Of a DNA stretch of 10,250 bases, positions 1-7,414 are shown in pieces. The stretch spans positions 1-10,250 of the forward strand of contig CALZDE010000058.1 in assembly GCA_945637225.1 (NCBI GenBank), in the 5' to 3' direction. Position numbers and translations under genes: made by a program. Positions within the stretch are counted from its first letter, which is position 1; the number at the start of each line of letters is the position of its first letter. Source of the stretch: an uncultured Selenomonadaceae bacterium. Its GTDB lineage: Bacteria > Bacillota > Negativicutes > Selenomonadales > Selenomonadaceae. The notes under the pieces were generated by a model that was not told where the DNA came from, did no database searches, and saw nothing but the letters and a program-made list of their open reading frames with translations.

Positions 1-17
1 GAATGAGGTGGAAGTAA

Positions 18-680
18 ATGAGAAAGAATTTTTTAAAGAAGATTGTTGCTGGAGCGTGTGTGGCATTAACAGGTATGTGCTTATATACTGGTGACGCTAG
101 TGCAAGTATTTATGATATTCATGGTAATCGCATAGCTAATGAAATGGCAAGTCATAAAAATAACAATACACCTGTAAAGGTATCTACAGTGCCTGCTGAC
201 CATGCGTATATTCCAAAAGGTACAGTTGTTACTTTGGAATTGAAGAATGAATTAACTCATTATCTTACTGAAAAAGAAGATAGTGTATTACTTATTCTGC
301 GTGATGCCATTGTCATTAATGATGTTCCAGTAGTGCCATCTGGTACTCACGTGGACGGTCATGTAGTGGGGTGTGATTTTAAGAGAGTTGATGATGGAAA
401 GACCATAAATGTAGCATTCACTATTGACTCCATGAAGACTGTTAATAATGTAGTTGTACCATTGAAGTATGTCAATGATGGTGACTTGTATGATGATAAT
501 GAAAATGCTGGCTTAGTAGTAGGCAAGTTTACTAAGAAGGGGCATATGTTATATCCATCCCATAGCTATTATCAGGCAGAGGTAGTAGCTGATACTGATT
601 TAGGTGTAAAGTGGTCTGAATTAGAGGAAAAACTTGGCGAGAATGTAAATCATGGAATTAAGATTACTTTGAAACAGTGA
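18..680 (+). CDS. Exported protein of unknown function
   Basis: I do not recognise this 220-residue protein as a named family. The N-terminus is a good Sec signal peptide: basic n-region (RKNFLKK), hydrophobic core at residues 9-24, and an A-S-A motif at 27-29 giving probable cleavage before S30. No lipobox is present, although C14 and C21 lie inside the signal segment. The mature part is polar and beta-rich in pattern, with the phrase IPKGTVVTLEL (about 66-76) and repeated short hydrophobic strands that recall small beta-barrel segments seen in TrbI-like and other periplasmic proteins; this resemblance is weak. One cysteine (C114 region) remains in the mature chain. The ATG is supported by GAGGTGG at 5-11. 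The gene is closed by a terminator, so it is transcribed separately from the operon downstream. Its own promoter lies outside the window. A periplasmic or envelope location is inferred from the signal peptide only. Confidence 0.85.
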   Translation: MRKNFLKKIVAGACVALTGMCLYTGDASASIYDIHGNRIANEMASHKNNNTPVKVSTVPADHAYIPKGTVVTLELKNELTHYLTEKEDSVLLILRDAIVINDVPVVPSGTHVDGHVVGCDFKRVDDGKTINVAFTIDSMKTVNNVVVPLKYVNDGDLYDDNENAGLVVGKFTKKGHMLYPSHSYYQAEVVADTDLGVKWSELEEKLGENVNHGIKITLKQ

Positions 681-718
681 TTTCATGAAAATTTGAATTG
701 TCAGAATATAAGAATTAT

Positions 719-757
719 AAGGCTGAGCCGTAAATTTTGCGGTTCGGTCTTTTATTT
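719..757 (+). terminator. Intrinsic terminator after the exported-protein gene
   Basis: A 12-pair stem is formed by 719-730 (AAGGCTGAGCCG) and 740-751 (CGGTTCGGTCTT), including three G-U pairs in RNA, around a nine-base loop. It is followed by a T-rich run (TTTTATTTA). It lies 39 bases after the stop codon and separates the first gene from the hydrogenase-type operon. Confidence 0.9.
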
Positions 758-778
758 ATAAGAAAAAAGGTGTATAAT
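751..778 (+). promoter_or_regulatory. Probable vegetative (sigma-A) promoter of the operon
   Basis: A perfect -10 hexamer TATAAT sits at 773-778, between the terminator and the first operon gene. The -35 is poor: TTTATT at 751-756 with a 16-base spacer is the best fit, and it overlaps the T-tract of the terminator. Transcription would start near 785, leaving a leader of about 40 bases. The -10 match and position support it; the weak -35 suggests low basal activity or help from an activator. Confidence 0.5.
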
Positions 779-812
779 GAATAGCTGTTGAATACTAATA
801 ATTTTAAGAATT

Positions 813-819
813 GGAGTGG
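813..819 (+). promoter_or_regulatory. Ribosome binding site deciding the HyfB-like start
   Basis: GGAGTGG at 813-819 lies five bases before ATG 825. The reading frame could also open at GTG 816, but that codon lies inside this Shine-Dalgarno sequence and the bases before it (AATTTTAAGAATT) contain no other one. ATG 825 is therefore the preferred start. Confidence 0.7.
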
Positions 820-824
820 AATGT

Positions 825-2834
825 ATGGAAAATGTAGTGGCTATGGACTACTTTACAGTAGCTATAGTGCTGTACCTCATTGGTGCTACTACCCTTGCCT
901 GGCCTAAGGCAACTGAATTAGCGGCTCACTATGCAGGTACTTTTTGTGCTGCGGTTGCTAGTGGTCTGGTGGCCTATTCAGCTCTGGCGTATATGACCTG
1001 TCCTGCCTGTGATGCAGGAACTATTGTTAATGTGAAGTGGGGTGCGTATTCCCTGCTTACTGATTACTGGAGTGCGGCATTTTTACTGCTTACTGGTACA
1101 GCTGGCATGATTGTCAGCATTTACGCTGTTGATTATGCAAAGGGCTATCTTGGTAATCGTCTTCGTGCATTAACTGGTCTTTGGAATATCTTCATTCTCT
1201 CCATGGTAATTGTACTGGTGGCTGGTGATGCCTTTACCTTTATCGTGGCGTGGGAGGTTATGGCGTTAGCTTCCTTCCTCTTGGTAAATCACGAGAGCAG
1301 TAAGAAGGAGACAGTAGCGGCGGCTTATCAGTACATGATTATGACTCATATTGGTACTGCGGCTATTATGATTGCTTTCTATCTGATTGGCAGTCATGCT
1401 GACAGTATGAGTTTCAGTGACATGATGCACAATACATTGGATGACAATATGAGAAGTATTGCTTTCCTCTGTGCTTTTGCTGGCTTTGCTTTAAAGTCCG
1501 GTATCATGCCAATGCATATCTGGCTTCCTAATGCTCATCCAGCGGCACCTAGCCATGTATCTGCTCTTATGAGTGGTGTTATGCTGAAGGTAGCTATTTA
1601 CGGTCTTGGCCGTGTAGTTTTCAACCTTTTGGGTATTGATTTCATGTGGCAGGGCATTCTCGTTATGGTAGCAGGTCTTATCTCTGCTTTCCTCGGTGTG
1701 CTTTATGCTTCCATGGAAAACGATATGAAGCGTTCTCTGGCATATTCCTCTGTTGAGAATATGGGTATCATTTTTGCGGCTTTTGGCTGTGGCATGGTGC
1801 TTTATTCTAATGGCAACGGCATTCTTTCTACTATCGGTTTTGCGGCGGCTCTCATGCACTGCTTTGCCCATAGCTTTATGAAGTGCCTTTTATTTATGAG
1901 TGCTGGTTCTGTAATGCATGCTACTGGCAGTAAGAACATGGAACTGATGGGCGGTCTTATCAGAAAGATGCCTTATACTGCGGCATTTACTTTGGTAGGT
2001 GCGATGTCTCTGTGTGCGCTTCCATTTACCAGCGGTCTTATCAGTGAGTGGATGGTATTGCAGGGCTACATTACCTTGGCTCAGTATGCTGGTACTCCTG
2101 AAATGCGTTTACTGGTTATTTTTGCCTTCATTATGTTAGGTCTTACTGGTGCAACTGCTTTAGGATGTTTCGTTCGTATGTACAGTGTTGTATTTCTGGG
2201 ACGTGCCCGTAATGAAATTGCAGAAAAGGCACATGAACAGCATTTCTTCATGCTCTTAGGTATGGGTATGGACGCTGTTTTAATCCTGTTAATCGGTATT
2301 ATGCCTGATATGCTGGTAAATACTGTGCAGGAGGTATTTGGCGGTGCTATGATGATGCCAATGGCTCTGCCTCTCGGTCTTTTGTGGAGTGGCAGTGGCG
2401 ATTATTCACTCTATTGCCCACTTATATTACTGGCTATTTTTGCTATTATTGTTATTTTCACCGGTCTTCTCTGCTACAAGAATTTCGAGGTGAAGGACGT
2501 TACTTGGAACTGTGGTACATATCCAACTGCTCGTCAGCAGTACAGTGCAACCGGTATCAGCAAGCCTTTGCGCCGTGCCTTTGATTATATCTTACAGCCA
2601 GTGAAGGAAACTGTAAAGATTCACAAGAAACGTGCTTACCATGGTCAGCGATTCAATGTCCGTCTTTCTATTCCTGACCTTTTCCATGAGAAGATTTATC
2701 AGCCTTTACAGGATTTGATTGTTACAACTTCTATTAAATTCAGAGCTATTCAGGATGGCAGTGTCCGTCTTTACATCGGCTACACTATGACCGCTATGAT
2801 TATAGTTCTTATCTGGGGGGTATTGTTATCATGA
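825..2834 (+). CDS. hyfB: Hydrogenase-4 component B-like antiporter-type membrane subunit
   Basis: This 669-residue polytopic inner-membrane protein belongs to the NuoL/NuoM/NuoN and MrpA/D proton-conducting family. Its length matches HyfB/HycC of the group 4 hydrogenases. Family marks visible in order: the TM5 glutamate in AWEVMALASFLLVNHES (about E144); a TM7 lysine in GFALKSGIMPMHIWLPNAH (about K224) followed by APSHVSALMSGVMLK with a TM8 lysine (about K255); ENDMKRSLAYSSVENMG (about 298-313); and MHCFAHSFMKCLLFMSAG with a TM12-type lysine (about K353). The C-terminal polar segment with YPTARQQYSATGISKP and KIYQPLQ, followed by a final helix, is typical of HyfB rather than of NuoM. It would form part of the ion-translocating arm. 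It is the first gene of the operon, and its stop overlaps the next start as ATGA (2831-2834). An odd CPAC pair at residues 59-62 lies in a predicted outward loop. Orthology to HyfB versus a related group 4 subunit is not proven. Confidence 0.93.
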   Translation: MENVVAMDYFTVAIVLYLIGATTLAWPKATELAAHYAGTFCAAVASGLVAYSALAYMTCPACDAGTIVNVKWGAYSLLTDYWSAAFLLLTGTAGMIVSIYAVDYAKGYLGNRLRALTGLWNIFILSMVIVLVAGDAFTFIVAWEVMALASFLLVNHESSKKETVAAAYQYMIMTHIGTAAIMIAFYLIGSHADSMSFSDMMHNTLDDNMRSIAFLCAFAGFALKSGIMPMHIWLPNAHPAAPSHVSALMSGVMLKVAIYGLGRVVFNLLGIDFMWQGILVMVAGLISAFLGVLYASMENDMKRSLAYSSVENMGIIFAAFGCGMVLYSNGNGILSTIGFAAALMHCFAHSFMKCLLFMSAGSVMHATGSKNMELMGGLIRKMPYTAAFTLVGAMSLCALPFTSGLISEWMVLQGYITLAQYAGTPEMRLLVIFAFIMLGLTGATALGCFVRMYSVVFLGRARNEIAEKAHEQHFFMLLGMGMDAVLILLIGIMPDMLVNTVQEVFGGAMMMPMALPLGLLWSGSGDYSLYCPLILLAIFAIIVIFTGLLCYKNFEVKDVTWNCGTYPTARQQYSATGISKPLRRAFDYILQPVKETVKIHKKRAYHGQRFNVRLSIPDLFHEKIYQPLQDLIVTTSIKFRAIQDGSVRLYIGYTMTAMIIVLIWGVLLS

Positions 2835-3742
2835 GTAATGAAATAATTGCCGGTGTTCTGGAAATTATTATGAATAATGCCCTGCCAGGAGTGGCTCAGG
2901 CGTGTATCATGCTGATGTGTGCTCCTCTTATTGCTGGTATTATCAATAAGACAAAGGCACAGCTTAACAAACGTCAGGGTGCTAGTGTTTTTCAGGAGTA
3001 TTTTGATCTGATTAAGTGGTGGAAGAAGCCTACTATGCTGACTCCATACACCAGCTGGATTTTTATCATGGCTCCTATTATTTACTTTGCTACCAGCTTT
3101 ATGGCGGCTATGATGGTGCCGGGCTTTTTAACAAATACCGTTACCTTCGGTGATGCGTTTGTATTTGTGTATATTTTGGCATTAGGCCGTTTCTTCATGT
3201 GTCTTTCTTCTATGGACGCGGCTACTTCCTTTGGCGGTATGGGCGGTGCTCGTGAAATTTACGTTTCTGTACTTGTAGAGCCTGCTGTTATGCTGGCGGT
3301 TTTAATTAATGCCAGCCGTTATCATACCACCACCCTTTCTCACATGGTAATGAATTACGATGCGGCTTATTTCAGTGTTTCTGCAGTTTTGGCCTGCCTT
3401 GCCTTCTTCATGGTAATTTTAGCTGAGAACTGCCGTCTCCCTGTAGATAATCCTGATACCCACTTAGAGCTTACCATGATTCATGAGGGTATGACTCTTG
3501 AGTATTCTGGCCGTCTCTTGACTCTGATTCACTTAGGCAGTTTCTTGAAAATTGTGGTTTTCCTTACTCTTTTCGGTGCTTTGTACCTGCCATTTAATAT
3601 TCCATTGGTACTGAAGATTTTCTTAGGTGCGGTGGTAATTGGTATCGTGGAAATCATCAACAACAAGATGCGTCTGTTCAAGGTTCGTGTTTACTTAGCG
3701 GCTGCAGTTGTTATGCTGTTAGTAGCTATTATTGCACAGTAA
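2831..3742 (+). CDS. hyfC: Hydrogenase-4 component C-like (NuoH-type) membrane anchor
   Basis: This 303-residue protein of the NuoH/HycD/HyfC family is close in length to HyfC. It anchors the soluble hydrogenase module to the membrane arm and forms the junction where redox energy is passed to the ion pumps. Diagnostic segments: the cytosolic loop after TM1, KTKAQLNKRQGASVFQEYFD (41-60), followed by LIKWWKKP; GGMGGAREIYVSVLVEP (135-151); and the conserved acidic loop CRLPVDNPDTHLELTMIHEG (201-220) with MTLEYSG next to it. The THLELTMIHE form is that of group 4 hydrogenases rather than of respiratory complex I. The remaining sequence is hydrophobic helices. Translation starts at an ATGA overlap with the gene before it, and the TAA stop lies within the Shine-Dalgarno of the next gene (AAGGAGG, 3741-3747). 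Tight coupling fits stoichiometric synthesis. Confidence 0.93.
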   Translation: MSNEIIAGVLEIIMNNALPGVAQACIMLMCAPLIAGIINKTKAQLNKRQGASVFQEYFDLIKWWKKPTMLTPYTSWIFIMAPIIYFATSFMAAMMVPGFLTNTVTFGDAFVFVYILALGRFFMCLSSMDAATSFGGMGGAREIYVSVLVEPAVMLAVLINASRYHTTTLSHMVMNYDAAYFSVSAVLACLAFFMVILAENCRLPVDNPDTHLELTMIHEGMTLEYSGRLLTLIHLGSFLKIVVFLTLFGALYLPFNIPLVLKIFLGAVVIGIVEIINNKMRLFKVRVYLAAAVVMLLVAIIAQ

Positions 3743-3757
3743 GGAGGCATTGGATAA

Positions 3758-4387
3758 ATGGATTATTTAGTTACAATACTGGTGCTTCTGGTCTTTTTGC
3801 AGACTCGTATTATGGATTTAAGAAGGGCTGTGTACTGCCTTTCCGCTCAGTCTGCTATAATTGCTCTTTCCTGTATCGCTATCGGTCTTGGTACTGGCAA
3901 TATTGAGCATGGTCTTATCCCTGCTGTTCTCACCATTCTGGTTAAGGTAATTTTCATTCCTGGTGCGGTGCTGAAAATTATCGGTGAGCTGAAGAATGAG
4001 CGTGAGGTCGTTTCAGATATCAATACAAATTCTTCTACTGTGGCGGCGGCTCTGTTTTTGGTATTAGGCTATGCTATTGTAGGCAGGGTAATGCCTGACG
4101 CTGGTGCCAAGGATGTTATTTCTGCATCCATCCTCATGATTATGACAGGTCTTTCTCTGATGGTACTCAGAAAGCGTGCAGTCATGCAGATTGTTGGTCT
4201 GATTACCTTGGAAAATGGTATTTACCTTTTAGGTCTTTTGCTGACAAGAGGTCTGCCATTGGTTGTAGAATTAGGTGTTTTCCTTGATGTCTTGATTGCG
4301 GTAGTAGTCCTTGTTATTCTCACAGGTCGTATGCGTCTGTCCTTTATGACAACGGATACCAGTATTATGAAAAAATTGAAGGGGTAA
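3758..4387 (+). CDS. hyfE: Hydrogenase-4 component E-like (NuoK-related) membrane subunit
   Basis: This 209-residue, almost entirely hydrophobic protein is near the usual HyfE length. The C-terminal half resembles NuoK/MrpC: IVGLITLENGIYLLGLLLT (145-163) carries the conserved membrane glutamate (E152), and a second acidic residue lies in VVELGVFLDVLIAVVV (E171, D177). The N-terminal half adds further helices (about 3-15, 27-45, 52-76), with a polar loop at 78-93. It probably links the NuoH-like anchor to the antiporter-type subunits and contributes half-channel charges. Its place after the HyfC-like gene, with no HyfD gene between them, differs from the E. coli hyf order. AAGGAGG overlaps the previous stop, ten bases before the ATG. 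It is followed after four bases by the next start. Confidence 0.88.
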   Translation: MDYLVTILVLLVFLQTRIMDLRRAVYCLSAQSAIIALSCIAIGLGTGNIEHGLIPAVLTILVKVIFIPGAVLKIIGELKNEREVVSDINTNSSTVAAALFLVLGYAIVGRVMPDAGAKDVISASILMIMTGLSLMVLRKRAVMQIVGLITLENGIYLLGLLLTRGLPLVVELGVFLDVLIAVVVLVILTGRMRLSFMTTDTSIMKKLKG

Positions 4388-4391
4388 GAGC

Positions 4392-5897
4392 ATGAATTTA
4401 GATATGACAACGCTTTTATATTGTATTCTGGGCTTGCCACTTATCTTTAGTATTTTGGCGGCTCCGGGCTTTTTAAATAACACCTTGCTGCACTGGCTCA
4501 ACCGAATTACGGCAACAGCTGTTTTTGGCTGTATGTGGGCTATGTTCAGTTCATTTAATGCCAATGAGGCGTTAATTCTTCAGTATTTTTATGTTGACGC
4601 TCTCAGCATGTGGATGCTGATGATTATCACTACCTTGTACTTTGCTTTTGCATGGACAAGTAAGGCATATCTTGACAGAGACAAGAATGCACGTTACGGC
4701 TATTTAAGACGTTTCACTCACTTAGAGGGCCGTTTCTATGCACTGTCTCACATATTTGTTTGGATTATGCTTCTTGTAGTAGTGGTGGATAATCTCGGTC
4801 TGATGTGGGTTGCTATTGAGGCAACTACCTTGGTTTCCGCATTGCTGGTTGCTTTTAAATTTACCCGTACATCTCTGGAGGCTACTTGGAAGTATGTAAT
4901 GGTATGTACCGTAGGTATCTGTCTTGCTCTCTTGGGTACAATTATCGTATATTATCTCCAGCTGACAGATGTTGGCCCTGAAAATCCATTAAACTGGCTT
5001 TATTTAGTACAGAACAATGGCCAGCTGAACCATGATATTGCAAAATTTGCCTTCTGCTTCCTCTTTGTAGGCTATGGCACAAAGGTTGGTCTTGCTCCTA
5101 TGCATGCATGGCTTCCTGATGCTCATTCCGAGGCTCCTGCACTTACATCAGGATTGCTTTCCGGTTCACTCTGTATCTGTGCTATTTACGTTTTAATGCG
5201 TAATATTGTAATTTTATTACCTGCTATTGGTATAGATTTTATCAGCGGTCTGTGCCTTGCCTTTGGTCTTTTCACCATTGGTGCGGCAGTTCCTTTTGTG
5301 GTAATTCAGCGTGATGTAAAGCGTATGCTGGCTTATTCCTCAATGGAAAACTTTGGTTTGATGGTGGCTGGTCTTGGTATTTTCGTTCCTGTTGCTATGG
5401 AAGCTACCCTTCTCCACATGTTTAATCATGCACTGGTAAAGTATTCCCTGTTCTATGTAGCAGGTACTATCATGGAGGAGTATGGTACTAAGAATATGAT
5501 GCGTATTCATGGCATGATGTCTCAGGTACCAAAGACAGCTTTATTCTGGCTTTTGGGCATTGTAGGTATCTTAGGTATGCCACCTATGGGCGTATTCTTC
5601 AGTAAGTTCTATATACTGTATGGTTTCTTTTCCGCAGAGCACCCTGTCATGGGTATTATTGCCTTGGTGCTGTTAGCTGGCATGGTTATTGGTATTCTCT
5701 ACCATGTAATGCGTATGCTGGGCGGTGTTCCTCATCGTAAATCCTCTGGTGAGCTTATTGGAACGTTAGATTCCGCAGTTCTTTATGGTTTATTGATTTT
5801 CAGCTGTGTAGTAAGCGGTGGTATCAGCCAGCTTCCTATGTTCCAGAATATGCTGACTAGTGCAGCACAGATTGTTTTGGGAGGTATGCCAGTATGA
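4392..5897 (+). CDS. hyfF: Hydrogenase-4 component F-like antiporter-type membrane subunit
   Basis: This is a second NuoL/M/N-type subunit, 501 residues, slightly shorter than E. coli HyfF. Visible family residues: E143 in MWVAIEATTLVSALLV (TM5 glutamate); K231 in GYGTKVGLAPMHAWLPDAHS (TM7 lysine and the loop that follows); QRDVKRMLAYSSMENFGLM (306-324); and K350 in HMFNHALVKYSLFYVAG (342-358). The TM8 lysine present in the HyfB-like subunit is absent here (SGLLSGSLCICAIYVLMR). A long loop at about 190-212 is rich in asparagine. Together with the HyfB-like subunit it gives this complex two antiporter-type modules, fewer than hydrogenase-4 (three) and more than formate hydrogenlyase-1 (one). 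GAAGGGG at 4378-4384 precedes ATG 4392. The stop overlaps the next start as ATGA (5894-5897). Confidence 0.92.
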   Translation: MNLDMTTLLYCILGLPLIFSILAAPGFLNNTLLHWLNRITATAVFGCMWAMFSSFNANEALILQYFYVDALSMWMLMIITTLYFAFAWTSKAYLDRDKNARYGYLRRFTHLEGRFYALSHIFVWIMLLVVVVDNLGLMWVAIEATTLVSALLVAFKFTRTSLEATWKYVMVCTVGICLALLGTIIVYYLQLTDVGPENPLNWLYLVQNNGQLNHDIAKFAFCFLFVGYGTKVGLAPMHAWLPDAHSEAPALTSGLLSGSLCICAIYVLMRNIVILLPAIGIDFISGLCLAFGLFTIGAAVPFVVIQRDVKRMLAYSSMENFGLMVAGLGIFVPVAMEATLLHMFNHALVKYSLFYVAGTIMEEYGTKNMMRIHGMMSQVPKTALFWLLGIVGILGMPPMGVFFSKFYILYGFFSAEHPVMGIIALVLLAGMVIGILYHVMRMLGGVPHRKSSGELIGTLDSAVLYGLLIFSCVVSGGISQLPMFQNMLTSAAQIVLGGMPV

Positions 5898-7402
5898 GTA
5901 TCATGAAAATTTCCCCTGAGGCAATGCACGAAACAGCCCATATGTTTTCCATTGACAATTATCATCCATTGACAGCTATGTTTGGCAGGGATGAAACAGC
6001 AAGCGGTCTGGGCTATACCATTTACATGGTATTTGAGAATTTTGAAAAAAGAGATATGGATATTGCCAAGGCAGTATTCGACCCACATGGCCATCTTGAA
6101 TATGAAACTTTAACTAAGCTTGTTCCTGCAGCTGCATGGTTTGAGCGTGAAATTAAGGATATGTTTGGCATTATTCCAAAGGGACATCCAGACCCACGTC
6201 CTCTTGTGCTTCATGAAAACTTTCCTGAGGGATTCTTCCCACTGCGTAAGGTAGTCCGTAAAAATCAGCAGGAACGTGGTAAACGAGAGTATAAAATGCG
6301 TACCTCTGATGGTGAGGGACTTTTTGAAGTGCCAGTAGGACCTATTCATGCTGGTATCATTGAGCCAGGCCATTTCCGTTTCAGTCAGGCCGGTGAGTCC
6401 ATGCTTCAGCTTGATGCAAAGCTGTTCTTTACTCATCGTGGTATTGAAAAGGCTGTTGAGGGCAAGACTCCTGATGAGGCCCTGCATATCGTAGAGAGAA
6501 TTTGCGGTGCGTGCAGTGTATCTAATACATGGAGCTTCTGTCAGGCAGTAGAAAAGGCTCTTGATGTAAAGGTGCCAAGACGTGCTGAAATTATCCGTAC
6601 CCTGCTCAGCGAATTAGAGAGAATTGTCAACCATGTAGGCGATATTGGCAATATGCCAGCTGGTGTAGGCTTTAATCCTGCAATAAGCTTAGGCGGCAGA
6701 CTGAAAGAGCAGACCATGCGTCTTTGTGAAGCAGTAGCCGGAAACCGTTTCCTGCGTGGTGTAATCGTGCCAGGTGGTGTCCGTCAGGATATTACCCATG
6801 AATTAATTGTTGAAATCAGAGAGGTACTGAAAAAGGTACGCTTTGGTGTGGCTGATATGGGTATCATGTTTAAGGAGCAGGACAGTTTCCAGAACCGAGT
6901 TCAGACCACAGGTATTGTACCTAAGGAAGTAGCTGTTGATTTAGCAATGGTAGGCGTAGGTGCAAGAGCCAGCGGATTTGCTCACGACAGCCGTAAGGAT
7001 TTTGATTATGGCATGTATCCTGAGCTTGATTTTGAGGTATGCACTCATAAGAGCGGTGACGTAGCCGCTAGACTTCTTGTCCGTCTTGAGGAATTAGAGG
7101 TATCCTTTAAGCTGGTAGACCAGTTATTGAAGCTTTTGGAAAACTGTGAGGATAATACCTTAAAGGCAGATTTAGCATATAATGGTCCACGTGAAAGCTG
7201 GGGTATCAGTGAATCCCCACGAGGCAGTAACTTCCATTATGTAGCCTTGGATAACGAAGGGAAAATTGACCGTCTGTTTGTAAGAAGTGCTTCCTATGCA
7301 AATTGGCCAGCAGTTCCTTTTGCGGTAACAGGCAATATCATTCCTGACTTCCCATTGATAAACAAGAGCTTTGAGCTTTGCTATGCTTGTATAGACAGAT
7401 AA
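5894..7402 (+). CDS. hyfG: Group 4 [NiFe]-hydrogenase-type large subunit, NuoC-NuoD fusion
   Basis: This 502-residue cytosolic subunit matches HyfG/HycE in architecture. Residues 1-120 are a NuoC-like domain ending in WFEREIKDMFGI and GHPDPRPLVLHENFPEG; from about 140 there is a NuoD/hydrogenase large-chain domain. It would hold the [NiFe] site that interconverts protons and H2. Both ligand pairs are present: C204-x2-C207 in ERICGACSVSN and C496-x2-C499 in ELCYACIDR. IHAGIIEPGHFRF (151-163), HRGIEK (181-186), GGVRQDI (294-300) and GVGARASG with a downstream DSRKD (354-369) are typical. Differences from the usual motifs: N211 where the L1 motif has histidine, EL instead of DP before the last CxxC, and PRGS instead of PRGE (442-445). 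The chain ends three residues after C499, so no maturation peptide follows. GGGAGG at 5879-5884 serves the ATG. Function as a true hydrogenase is likely but not certain. Confidence 0.9.
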   Translation: MSIMKISPEAMHETAHMFSIDNYHPLTAMFGRDETASGLGYTIYMVFENFEKRDMDIAKAVFDPHGHLEYETLTKLVPAAAWFEREIKDMFGIIPKGHPDPRPLVLHENFPEGFFPLRKVVRKNQQERGKREYKMRTSDGEGLFEVPVGPIHAGIIEPGHFRFSQAGESMLQLDAKLFFTHRGIEKAVEGKTPDEALHIVERICGACSVSNTWSFCQAVEKALDVKVPRRAEIIRTLLSELERIVNHVGDIGNMPAGVGFNPAISLGGRLKEQTMRLCEAVAGNRFLRGVIVPGGVRQDITHELIVEIREVLKKVRFGVADMGIMFKEQDSFQNRVQTTGIVPKEVAVDLAMVGVGARASGFAHDSRKDFDYGMYPELDFEVCTHKSGDVAARLLVRLEELEVSFKLVDQLLKLLENCEDNTLKADLAYNGPRESWGISESPRGSNFHYVALDNEGKIDRLFVRSASYANWPAVPFAVTGNIIPDFPLINKSFELCYACIDR

Positions 7403-7409
7403 GGAGGGG
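7401..7409 (+). promoter_or_regulatory. Strong ribosome binding site for the GTG-started fusion gene
   Basis: AAGGAGGGG overlaps the TAA stop of the large-subunit gene and lies five bases before GTG 7415. No other in-frame start of comparable quality is near, so GTG is the likely initiator. Confidence 0.75.
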
Positions 7410-7414
7410 TAATA

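Noticed and set aside
30..86. Lipoprotein signal in the first gene
   Set aside because: C14 and C21 are in the hydrophobic region, but neither is preceded by a proper lipobox; the A-S-A site at 27-29 fits signal peptidase I better.
816..824. GTG 816 as the start of the HyfB-like gene
   Set aside because: The codon sits inside the GGAGTGG Shine-Dalgarno that serves ATG 825 and has none of its own.
1491..1871. 126-codon minus-strand open frame opposite the HyfB-like gene
   Set aside because: It overlaps conserved HyfB motifs on the other strand, and its translation is rich in His, Lys and Arg without any family resemblance.
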